This document shows positions 1 to 7,217 of a stretch of 64,000 bases of DNA, one piece after another. Location: NCBI GenBank assembly GCA_016709965.1, contig JADJLT010000001.1:1075001-1139000 (forward strand), in the 5' to 3' direction. How positions within the stretch are numbered: position 1 is the first letter of the stretch; each line of letters begins with the position of its first letter. The notes under the pieces were generated by a model that was not told the DNA's origin, did no database searches, and was given only the letters and a program-made list of their open reading frames with translations. The position numbers and the translations under genes were made by a program. Source of the stretch: Betaproteobacteria bacterium (GTDB lineage Bacteria; Pseudomonadota; Gammaproteobacteria; Burkholderiales; Rhodocyclaceae).

Positions 1-918
<918 letters not shown>

Positions 919-1060
919 AATCCAACATTACTACTCACAATTCACTGACGGTAGAATGTTACTTCTACCTCGATGGATCTCTCCATCCGTGTGATTGCCT
1001 TTAATACTTTTGCGTGACCGAAGTCACTAGCATCAAGGCACCCACACCTATCGGTTGTCC

Positions 1061-1075
1061 AAATTGTTAAAGAAC
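1061..1075 (-). promoter_or_regulatory. rRNA leader boxA antitermination site
   Basis: Read on the minus strand the sequence is GTTCTTTAACAATTT, which matches the bacterial boxA element that loads NusB/NusE on rRNA leader transcripts. It lies in the leader between the rRNA promoter (1128-1156) and the start of 16S (918). The rest of the 919-1127 leader holds no gene. Confidence 0.75.
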
Positions 1076-1127
1076 TTCTTTCTTCGCCGCGCCGTTTCTT
1101 TCGATCCGTCTGCAGCAGAGAGGCAAG

Positions 1128-1156
1128 ATTATGAAGCAAACCTCACTTCCCGTCAA
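1128..1156 (-). promoter_or_regulatory. rRNA operon promoter
   Basis: On the minus strand there is TTGACG (1156-1151), a 17-base spacer and CATAAT (1133-1128), a good sigma-70 promoter. An A/T-rich stretch directly upstream (1157-1190) fits an UP element. The initiation site would be near 1120, giving a leader of about 200 bases that includes boxA. Confidence 0.8.
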
Positions 1157-1233
1157 GCGTTTCGATAAAAACTAAAACACTTTATTTTTTCAACCCCAGA
1201 AACAAAACATTGAATTATCAATAACTTTGCCAC

Positions 1234-1309
1234 TGGTTGCGGGAGCAGGACTTGAACCTGCGACCTTCGGGTTATGAGCCCGACGAGCTGCCAACTGCTC
1301 CATCCCGCG
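1234..1309 (-). tRNA. tRNA-Met, initiator (anticodon CAT)
   Basis: A 76-base cloverleaf on the minus strand with encoded CCA. The anticodon loop reads CTCATAA, giving CAT. Two initiator hallmarks are visible: the unpaired C1:A72 position at the acceptor end, and three consecutive G:C pairs (GGG/CCC) in the anticodon stem. It lies upstream of the rRNA promoter in the same orientation. Confidence 0.95.
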
Positions 1310-1326
1310 TCCGTCGAAGAGGGCGC

Positions 1327-1355
1327 ATTATCCAGAGCCATGCCCTGCTCGTCAA
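1327..1355 (-). promoter_or_regulatory. promoter of the initiator tRNA gene
   Basis: On the minus strand TTGACG (1355-1350) and GATAAT (1332-1327) are separated by exactly 17 bases, ending 17 bases before the tRNA 5' end at 1309. The site is in the gap between the ParA gene and the tRNA. Confidence 0.7.
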
Positions 1356-1377
1356 CAACTATCTGGATAAAAGAGGA

Positions 1378-1998
1378 CTATTTCTTCTCGACCCACTCGA
1401 TCAGTGATGTCCATTGCTCAATATCCCTACGCAACTTAGCCCGAGGAGGATCGAATACCGTGCAGCCGCCTGCGGCGACATTGACGTAGTTCTGGGTGTT
1501 TCTCAAATAGGCGACAATAGGTATATCAAAGTGCTTCAGAAACTCCTCCAACATCGCCGCAGCCTTGGTGCGTGGATCAACTCGCATAGCTACGATACCT
1601 ACCTTTGTCCGCTGCCCGCGCATCTCACTCCGTATGGAATTAAGAAAATCCTCCGTAGCTGCCATGTCAAAGACCGACGGCACCAATGGGACCAATACTT
1701 TATCAACCGATCTCAAATAATCAGTCAGCTTATAACCTTGCAAGCCCGCCGGCGCATCAACAACCACCCAGTCGGCCTCTTTCGGCAAACTCAGTGAAAT
1801 TTGATTGCCTGCAAAGTAACCAGTAATCGGCGGCAAATCTGGATCGCGAAAGGCCATCCAGCGCAAAGAAGATTGCTGGCGATCCAGATCACATAGCGTG
1901 GTCTTTTTCCCCTGATTGGCGAAGTAGCCCGACAAATTCGTCGCCAGCGTTGTCTTGCCCGCACCACCTTTCGGATTTGCAACCAGAACTGCACGCAT
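1378..1998 (-). CDS. orphan ParA-family ATPase
   Basis: A 206-residue member of the ParA/MinD P-loop family. The deviant Walker A motif KGGAGKTT is at residues 10-17 near the N-terminus, followed by the Walker A' aspartate in LCDLDRQQSS and a Walker B-like VVVDAPAG segment. There is no N-terminal DNA-binding extension, so it is of the short type that cannot bind a specific operator by itself. No ParB-like gene or obvious cargo gene is next to it, so partitioning of a replicon is unlikely. Short orphan ParA proteins are known to position protein complexes such as chemoreceptor arrays or carboxysomes, but nothing here shows the cargo. It is transcribed towards the initiator tRNA and is divergent from the IclR-type gene. 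Confidence 0.85.
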   Translation of the reverse strand: MRAVLVANPKGGAGKTTLATNLSGYFANQGKKTTLCDLDRQQSSLRWMAFRDPDLPPITGYFAGNQISLSLPKEADWVVVDAPAGLQGYKLTDYLRSVDKVLVPLVPSVFDMAATEDFLNSIRSEMRGQRTKVGIVAMRVDPRTKAAAMLEEFLKHFDIPIVAYLRNTQNYVNVAAGGCTVFDPPRAKLRRDIEQWTSLIEWVEKK

Positions 1999-2095
1999 AC
2001 CTGCCCCCGTTATTAGTTTGTAGTGGGATTATATTCGCCACCTCAAAACCCTCATAGATGCATAGAATGCAAGCTTTCCTTTTGCAAAACTCATC

Positions 2096-2896
2096 ATGAC
2101 CACAAAAGCGGCAAGCGATCGTCAAGGCATTCAATCCGTCGAGGTGGGATTTCGCCTCTTGCGAGTACTAGCCGCCACCAATCGCCCGATGATGCTGCGC
2201 GACATTGCAAAGGGCGCAGCAATGCCTGCCGCAAAAGCACATAGATATATGGTCAGTTTTTTACGCGTGGGTATCGTCGAGCAGGATGCGAGCAGCGGTC
2301 GCTACGATTTGGGGGCTTACGCGTTGGAGTTGGGTCTTTCCGGCTTGGGACGTTTAGATCCCGTTCGGCTTTCCGGTCCTATCCTAGAGGCACTGTGCGA
2401 GGAAATACAGGAAACCGTTGCCCTGGCGGTATGGGGCAATCACGGCGCGACCATCGTCAGGATAGTCGACGCAGGCGGCCCCATAACGATTACGCTGCGC
2501 TCCGGTACCATTTTGCCCCTATGCAGATCCGCTACTGGCCGTGCCTTTGCAGCCTTCTATCGCTCCCCATTCCTCAAGAAAATGCTGGATGACGAGTTAA
2601 AAGAAGCATCCGACGCCAGCAAAACTGCAATCACTACCGTTCGCCGACAACTTGAAAAAAACCTGACAGAAATCCGGGAGCATGGCATTGCTCGCGCCAC
2701 GGGTAGCCTGACGCCCGGCATCAATGGTTTTAGTGCCCCGGTTTACGACCACACCGGAAGCATGGTCGCGGCAATCACATCACTTGGCACAATGGGCGAA
2801 TTCAACGTGGAATGGGATAGCCCGGTAGCAAAAGCCATGATCAACGCAGCACAAGGCCTGTCACTGCGACTGGGCCATGGCAGCATGCATGAATAG
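2096..2896 (+). CDS. IclR-family transcriptional regulator
   Basis: A 266-residue protein with the two-part IclR plan. An N-terminal winged helix-turn-helix (about residues 10-75, with MMLRDIAKGAAMPAAKAHRY as the recognition region) is followed by an effector-binding domain (about 85-260) containing the family signature stretch RATGSLTPGINGFSAPVYD. Members bind small aromatic or organic acids and repress or activate nearby catabolic genes. No catabolic operon is adjacent, because the neighbouring region was rearranged by the island to the right, so its target cannot be read from context. It is divergent from the ParA gene with about 97 bases between them. Confidence 0.9.
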   Translation: MTTKAASDRQGIQSVEVGFRLLRVLAATNRPMMLRDIAKGAAMPAAKAHRYMVSFLRVGIVEQDASSGRYDLGAYALELGLSGLGRLDPVRLSGPILEALCEEIQETVALAVWGNHGATIVRIVDAGGPITITLRSGTILPLCRSATGRAFAAFYRSPFLKKMLDDELKEASDASKTAITTVRRQLEKNLTEIREHGIARATGSLTPGINGFSAPVYDHTGSMVAAITSLGTMGEFNVEWDSPVAKAMINAAQGLSLRLGHGSMHE

Positions 2897-2919
2897 CATT
2901 ACAGAAAAGGACTTGCCGA

Positions 2920-2950
2920 AAAACAAAAAGGCCACTCCGAAGAATGGCCT
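2920..2950 (-). terminator. rho-independent terminator, original tRNA-Thr terminator
   Basis: On the minus strand a 9-bp stem AGGCCATTC/GAGTGGCCT closes a TTCG tetraloop and is followed by a T-rich run. It lies just downstream of the truncated tRNA 3' copy, so it probably terminated tRNA-Thr before the island inserted. On the plus strand it could also serve the IclR-type gene ending at 2896. Confidence 0.75.
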
Positions 2951-2956
2951 AACTGT

Positions 2957-3015
2957 TTGATTTTACTGGTGCCCCCCGAACGGAATCGAACCGCTACCTG
3001 ATGATTAAAAATCAA
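2957..3015. repeat. island end repeat: duplicated 3' half of tRNA-Thr (att site)
   Basis: A 59-base copy of the 3' part of the tRNA-Thr gene at 7099-7172, from the flanking TTGATTTTACTGG through CCA, T arm and anticodon stem. It differs from the 7089-7146 copy by one extra C in the acceptor run and by A instead of C in the anticodon loop. The 5' half of a tRNA is absent to its right, so it is a remnant and not a working tRNA. This is the expected product of tyrosine-integrase insertion into a tRNA 3' end. Confidence 0.88.
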
Positions 3016-3122
3016 AGATTTCGACCATTGAATAGTGTTGAGCGACGTTGAACAAAGCAACAAAATTGCTTAATAATCATTGAATTAAGGTAAATTAGCC
3101 GTTGATAGCCATAGCTATAATG

Positions 3123-3153
3123 TGCGTACACAGAATCTCTCTTGCGTACACAG
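3123..3153. repeat. direct repeat upstream of integrase
   Basis: The 11-mer TGCGTACACAG occurs at 3123-3133 and again at 3143-3153, a 20-base (two helical turn) period, directly before the integrase start codon at 3164. The position suits integrase arm-type binding sites or an autoregulatory operator. The role is inferred. Confidence 0.5.
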
Positions 3154-3163
3154 GAAAGCAAAA

Positions 3164-4539
3164 ATGGCTCGCTCAAAACTGACTGCAGGACGCATCCGAG
3201 ACTTTCAATACGTCCCTACCCCCAAACAATTGCAGCAGTTTCTACGTGATACGGAGACGCCAGGACTTGCTGTACGTGTGACAGCCGGTACGAAGGCGTT
3301 CATCTTTCAGAGCAGACTAAAAGATGGCACTACAATCCGTCGCACTATTGGCGACGTTCGGACGTGGAGCCTTGAAGAAGCGAGACTTGAATCACGAAGA
3401 CTGCAAATCCTGATCGACCAAGGAACAGATCCGCGAGAACTCGACCGAAAACAATCTGACGATAAAGCTGCCGCCAAGAAAGCCAGCGAAACAGCTCGAA
3501 TAGAGTCAGAGAACCGTCAGCGTTACACCCTGCGCTCACTCTGCGAGGCATACAGTGATCTTCTTGAAGCACGAGGCAAGGCTCAGACCTCAAGGCAAAC
3601 CCGCTCCATATTCAAATGCCACGTATTTGAAGCCCAAAAAACAATCGCAGCACTCCCTGCTCGGGAGGTTTCCCCCATCAGATTGCCGCAATAATTCGTC
3701 ATGTTAGCGAGCAGGGCAAAGACCGCGCTGCCGGAATACTTCGCAGTTACTTGAGCGCAGCCTATAACGCAGCGCGAAAATCCCCTTTCGACGCCAAGTT
3801 GCCCTCTGCACTGATCGCCTATGGCATCGAATCAAACCCTGTTGAGCCAGTTTCAACTATTGCAGTAAACCGCGGCAATCGAACCCTTAGTACTGATGAA
3901 ATGAAGGAGTATGCCAAAGCTCTTGGCGACGAATTGGCCGACCAAGCTCTAAAGCTTGCTCTTTACGCTGGAGGGCAGCGTATGGCCCAGCTACTACGCG
4001 TCAAGATCAACTCATACGATGAACAGACACAAACTCTTCGTCTATGGGACGGAAAGGGGAAACGAAGCACTCCCCGCGAACACTTACTCCCGCTAGCACC
4101 GCAGGCATCTGCGATTGTTGATGATCTGATAGCCCGCGCAAAATTGATGGAGCAAGACATCGCAGAAAAGGAAGGTCGAGAGCCCGCATTTAGCAATCTC
4201 TGGCTATTTTCATCAACAGGAAAAACCCAACTGGTCGAAACAACGCCGGGAAAACGGGTAACAGCCATCTGCAAAGCAATGAAGGGAGAAGCCTTTGACC
4301 TCAGGGATATTCGCCGCACATGCGAAACGATGCTGGCCGGACTTGGCATCAACCGCGACACGCGAGCTCAACTGCTCAGTCATGGTCTATCCGGCGTACA
4401 GGCGGCGCACTATGATCGCCATACCTACACAGATGAAAAACGCGCCGCTTTAGTTGCATGGGAGCAACGACTAGACGAAATCATTACGGGCAAGAAGATC
4501 GTCAAAAAGCCAGCGCGCAAGGCTGCCAAACAAGCCTAA
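3164..4539 (+). pseudogene. tyrosine recombinase (P4-type integrase), frameshifted
   Basis: Two adjacent open frames together make one P4-like integrase of about 458 residues. The first part (3164-3694) has the N-terminal arm-binding domain and the start of the core-binding domain. The second (from about 3680 to 4539) holds the rest of the core-binding and catalytic domains. Adding one C to the five-C run at 3672-3676 restores a single frame, with EVSP continuing into IAAIIRHVSEQG. Catalytic-domain motifs are AGGQRMAQLL (Arg I), RDIRRT (box II, Arg in place of the usual His) and LLSHG with the nucleophile tyrosine in AHYDRHTY. The start at 3164 has AGGAAAG upstream. A homopolymer sequencing error cannot be excluded. 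Confidence 0.85.
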
Positions 4540-4543
4540 AGAA

Positions 4544-4819
4544 TCATCTATCTTCGCGTGCGTGCCAAAGCCGAAGCATATAGATCGTCGAAGCTTGAAT
4601 TTCGTACCGCATCTCATATTGCCCGACGAGTATTCGCCTCACTTCGCGCGGTTCAAATTCTTCCAGCTTTTCACCGATGCGGGGGTTTTGCAGCAATGTT
4701 GCCGGTGCAGCAGTCAGCGATTGCACAGTCCGTGCCGCAGCTACCTTATTAACTGGCGCAAGAAACTCATATAGGCGCGCCAAGTCTGACAGCGCCTTAC
4801 TCGTCCATTTCAGCTCCAT
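4544..4819 (-). CDS. ParE/RelE-superfamily toxin
   Basis: A 91-residue toxin of the ParE/RelE fold: a short alpha-helical hairpin at the N-terminus (residues 1-45) and a C-terminal beta-sheet ending in VGQYEMRYEIQASTIYMLRL and WHAREDR, the usual shape for the family. ParE members poison DNA gyrase and RelE members cleave mRNA on the ribosome; the sequence alone does not separate the two, although pairing with a ribbon-helix-helix antitoxin favours ParE. The start codon overlaps the antitoxin stop (TAATG), so the pair is translationally coupled. Confidence 0.85.
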   Translation of the reverse strand: MELKWTSKALSDLARLYEFLAPVNKVAAARTVQSLTAAPATLLQNPRIGEKLEEFEPREVRRILVGQYEMRYEIQASTIYMLRLWHAREDR

Positions 4820-5088
4820 TACCGGGGAACTGGTAGTGGCCGATCGCTACTCAGGCTTTCAGCCCAAGCTTGCACAGACTGGTGGTCGATGACTAGCCCC
4901 GCATCTACGTCAGCCATGGCCTCACGAGTCAAACGACTTCGCTCTTCCTCTTGAACAACCCAGGCGGTCAATGCTTGCTTGACGATCCAGCCACGCGACC
5001 GCTCTAGGCGAGCAGCCATTTGATCCACTTTTTCAGCAAGAGGCAACGGCACGTGCGCCGTGAGCACTTTGGTTTCTGCGTGCGCCAT
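4819..5088 (-). CDS. ribbon-helix-helix (CopG-type) antitoxin
   Basis: An 89-residue protein with an N-terminal ribbon-helix-helix: the strand TKVLTAHVPLPLAEKVDQM (residues 6-24), then ARLERSRGWIVKQALTAWV (26-44), the DNA-binding dimer. The rest is a charged helical tail that would wrap the toxin. It is the first gene of the toxin-antitoxin pair and overlaps the toxin start by one base. Such antitoxins neutralise the toxin and repress their own promoter with it. A promoter with two TGATTAA repeats lies just upstream at 5120-5148. Confidence 0.87.
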   Translation of the reverse strand: MAHAETKVLTAHVPLPLAEKVDQMAARLERSRGWIVKQALTAWVVQEEERSRLTREAMADVDAGLVIDHQSVQAWAESLSSDRPLPVPR

Positions 5089-5119
5089 ACTTCACTCCCG
5101 TAAGACTTCGTCAGAAATC

Positions 5120-5148
5120 ATCATAGTGATTAAGATTGATTAAAACAA
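5120..5148 (-). promoter_or_regulatory. toxin-antitoxin promoter with tandem operator repeats
   Basis: On the minus strand TTGTTT (5148-5143) and TATGAT (5125-5120) are separated by 17 bases, about 32 bases before the antitoxin start. Inside and beside the spacer the 7-mer TGATTAA (plus strand) occurs at 5127-5133 and 5137-5143, exactly 10 bases apart. Repeats one helical turn apart over the promoter spacer are the typical operator layout for ribbon-helix-helix repressors. Confidence 0.6.
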
Positions 5149-5245
5149 GATCGGACAAACCAGAATTTCTTCCTCACCACCATCTGACAGTCCAAAAATA
5201 TCAGTCACCAAATTTAAATGAATGGCCGGTGACTCAACGGATCGC

Positions 5246-5845
5246 TCATGAACATCGTGCTCCGAGGAATTCAGGCGACTCTGAAAGAAAATGAAAAAGT
5301 CTGGCTGCAGCCAGACCCATACTTGTATCGCTAGCGGTGCATAGAAGAAGCCTTCGAGTTGACCAGGCATCAACCAATGGCCGGATTAAGGCTCGATCAG
5401 TGGCAAGTCGAAATGCGGCTACTTCAGGAATTACTGCTACACCCACACCCTCAATGACGAGATTCACCACATCTTCAAGACTACGCATCCGTATGCGGTG
5501 ATGAATTCCGCGACCATGATGCAAAGCTTGGTTTTGAAGAAATCGACTCAAGCCACTTTCCGCTGGTAATCCAACGAATGGCAGTTCCAGCAAATCGACA
5601 AATGAAACCGCACTCAGCGCCCCGCTCTCATTCCCTATCGGCATGATTGCAACCAGACGATCGGTCCGGAATAACTGCGTCTTAAGCCCTTCCGTTCCAA
5701 CATAATCAGCAACAATTCCGATATCAGCCTGTTCCTGGTGCATCGCCGACAACACATCGTGGCTATTCAACTCACGCAGGTCGATATCAATATCACAATG
5801 ATGTATCAGGAACTGACCAACCAAACGTGGAAGATAAATACGCTT
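5246..5845 (-). pseudogene. LysR-family regulator, C-terminal effector domain only
   Basis: About 200 residues match the LysR substrate-binding domain, starting at RIYLPRLVGQFL and continuing with the family-typical ADIGIVADYVG and a GVGVAVIPEVAAFRLA segment. The N-terminal helix-turn-helix (about 85 residues) and linker are missing. Immediately upstream the frame runs into two stops at 5846-5851, so the gene is truncated, probably by a deletion that ends beside the divergent MFS gene. It cannot act as a regulator. It was presumably the divergent regulator of the transporter. Confidence 0.75.
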
Positions 5846-5873
5846 TCATCAAAAACTAACTGCCCGAGAGAAT

Positions 5874-6890
5874 ATGACGATCCAATCTATAAAATCGGAT
5901 GTTACAAATCGCTGGTTCAACCGGCCATTGGTTTTCGTCGTTGCTGGTGGCTTGATAATGGGACTGGCACTCGGGGTTCGTCACGCGACTGGAATATTTC
6001 AAGTACCAATTACGATGGGTAATGGGTGGACACGCGAAGTCTTCGGTTTTTCTATCGCAATACAGAACCTGATCTGGGGCGTAGCCCAGCCGTTTACAGG
6101 CATGTTGGCAGATCGGTTTGGCTCAATGCGCGTGATTATCGCCGGCCTTGTCTTTTACGCTGTCGGCCTCGCCCTTATGAGTATTGCTACCACCCCATTG
6201 GCCTTCACACTCACTGCGGGTTTGTGCATAGGAATTGCGCTTTCTGGCACGTCGTTTGGTGTTATTTATGGCGCACTCAGCCGCATGGTGTCTCCCGATC
6301 GGCGTAGTTGGGCACTCGGTCTGGCCGGCGCCGTTGGTGGATTTGGCCAATTTGCCATGGTGCCGTTGGCCCAAGGACTAATCAATTCACTGACATGGTC
6401 TGGTGCCTTAGTGGCACTGGCGGTGATATGCGCGATGTTTCTACCTTTGGCATTGCCCATGAGAGAAAGTGCGGCGCCATCACCAGTTCATGGTGCAGAT
6501 CAAACGATGCACGAAGCACTAATCGAAGCATTCCGACATCGCGGGTTCTGGCTACTGAATCTGGGCTTTTTAGCCTGCGGCTTCCAATTAGCCTTCATTG
6601 CCTCGCATTTACCGGCCTACCTGCTGGACAAGGGTATGTCAGGAAACGTGGCGGTTGCCGGATTGGCGATCATTGCCTTAAGTAACGTGGCGGGCACTTA
6701 TTGCTGTGGCGTGCTCGGTGGTCTATTTCGGCGCAAATACCTGCTCTCCGGAATTTATCTGGTGCGATCCCTGGTCATGGCACTTTTCGTTCTAATGCCT
6801 TTGACAACCTGGAGCCTCTATCTCTTTTGTGCGGCGATGGGCTTCATCTGGCTGGGTAAGCGCAAGCCCAAGCATGAGCCTGTCTTATAA
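5874..6890 (+). pseudogene. MFS transporter, truncated at the C-terminus
   Basis: 338 residues of a major-facilitator permease. About ten membrane segments can be counted, beginning with RPLVFVVAGGLIMGLALGV (around residues 17-35). The MFS loop 2-3 motif is present as GMLADRFGSMRV. The frame ends abruptly after GFIWLG with an unrelated tail (KRKPKHEPVL), so the last one or two membrane segments of the usual 12 are missing. This suggests a recombination junction near 6855. The start at 5874 has a weak GAGAG ribosome-binding site. The substrate is unknown; the family includes monocarboxylate-type transporters. Function is probably lost. Confidence 0.7.
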
Positions 6891-7062
6891 TCAGCAGAAA
6901 AATGTGAAAGCCCACTTTGATTTAACGAAGTGAGCGATTTCCCCCGTCACGGGGGCGTCACTTGAGCGCAGCACAACAGCAACCTAGGAGGCTACGAGTA
7001 ATGAAACAAGCGCGTGGAGGAATTGTTGCTGGTGCTGCCCCTGTGCTGCCCAGAGCAGAAAC
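6891..7062. other. non-coding island tail
   Basis: Between the truncated transporter and the tRNA-Thr terminator there is no convincing gene. It contains a short GC-rich inverted repeat, CCCCCGTCACGGGGG, at about 6943-6957, and an AGGAGG-like sequence followed by an ATG near 7001 that opens only a short frame reading into the antisense of the tRNA. Confidence 0.5.
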
Positions 7063-7090
7063 AAAAAAGGCTCACATCTCTGTAAGCCTT
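7063..7090 (-). terminator. terminator of tRNA-Thr supplied by the island
   Basis: On the minus strand a 10-bp stem AAGGCTTACA/TGTGAGCCTT with a GAGA loop is followed by TTTTTG. It starts directly after the tRNA flanking sequence and differs completely from the old terminator at 2920-2950, so it came with the island. Confidence 0.75.
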
Positions 7091-7146
7091 GATTTTACTG
7101 GTGCCCCCGAACGGAATCGAACCGCTACCTGATGATTACAAATCAA
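7089..7146. repeat. island end repeat within tRNA-Thr (att site)
   Basis: The 58-base counterpart of 2957-3015, covering the tRNA-Thr 3' half and 10 bases downstream. It has five Cs where the other copy has six, and C where the other has A in the anticodon loop. Confidence 0.85.
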
Positions 7147-7172
7147 CTGCACGACCTTCATGCTACGGGGGC
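7099..7172 (-). tRNA. tRNA-Thr (anticodon TGT)
   Basis: A 74-base cloverleaf on the minus strand with encoded CCA. The acceptor stem GCCCCCG pairs with CGGGGGC, the D stem GCAT pairs with GTGC, the anticodon loop TTTGTAA gives TGT, and the T arm is GCGGTTCGATTCCGT. It is the integration target of the island at its left. The -10 box TATAAT for this tRNA is at 7195-7190 on the minus strand, between the tRNA and the diguanylate cyclase start codon. Confidence 0.92.
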
Positions 7173-7189
7173 CCAAGCGATGGGGCAAG

Positions 7190-7195
7190 ATTATA
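7190..7195 (-). promoter_or_regulatory. -10 box of tRNA-Thr
   Basis: A perfect TATAAT on the minus strand 18 bases before the tRNA 5' end. The -35 region overlaps the start of the divergent diguanylate cyclase gene and is poor. Confidence 0.5.
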
Positions 7196-7217
7196 GCTTG
7201 ATCATTCAAATTTCGTA

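Larger units (their letters stand above)
2957..7146. mobile_element. small genomic island in tRNA-Thr, decayed
   Basis: About 4.1 kb is bracketed by direct repeats of the tRNA-Thr 3' half (2957-3015 and 7089-7146) and has a tyrosine integrase gene 150 bases inside one end. Contents in order are a frameshifted integrase, a ParE-type toxin and RHH antitoxin, the C-terminal part of a LysR regulator, and an MFS transporter missing its C-terminus. The intact tRNA is at the right end and the remnant at the left. Removing the island would join the tRNA-Thr to the terminator at 2920-2950 and bring the IclR and diguanylate cyclase genes together. The frameshifted integrase and truncated cargo suggest it is no longer mobile. 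Confidence 0.8.

Noticed and set aside
942..1341. Open frames antisense or parallel to the rRNA leader and initiator tRNA
   Set aside because: They overlap the leader, promoter and tRNA and have no ribosome-binding site or domain.
2971..3020. Second tRNA gene
   Set aside because: Only the 3' half is present; the 5' half, acceptor partner and D arm are missing.
5140..5373. 77-residue minus-strand frame between the antitoxin and the LysR remnant
   Set aside because: It overlaps the LysR fragment in another frame and has no recognisable domain.
7001..7135. Short frame after an AGGAGG-like sequence at the end of the island
   Set aside because: It reads into the antisense of the tRNA-Thr and has no support beyond the upstream sequence.
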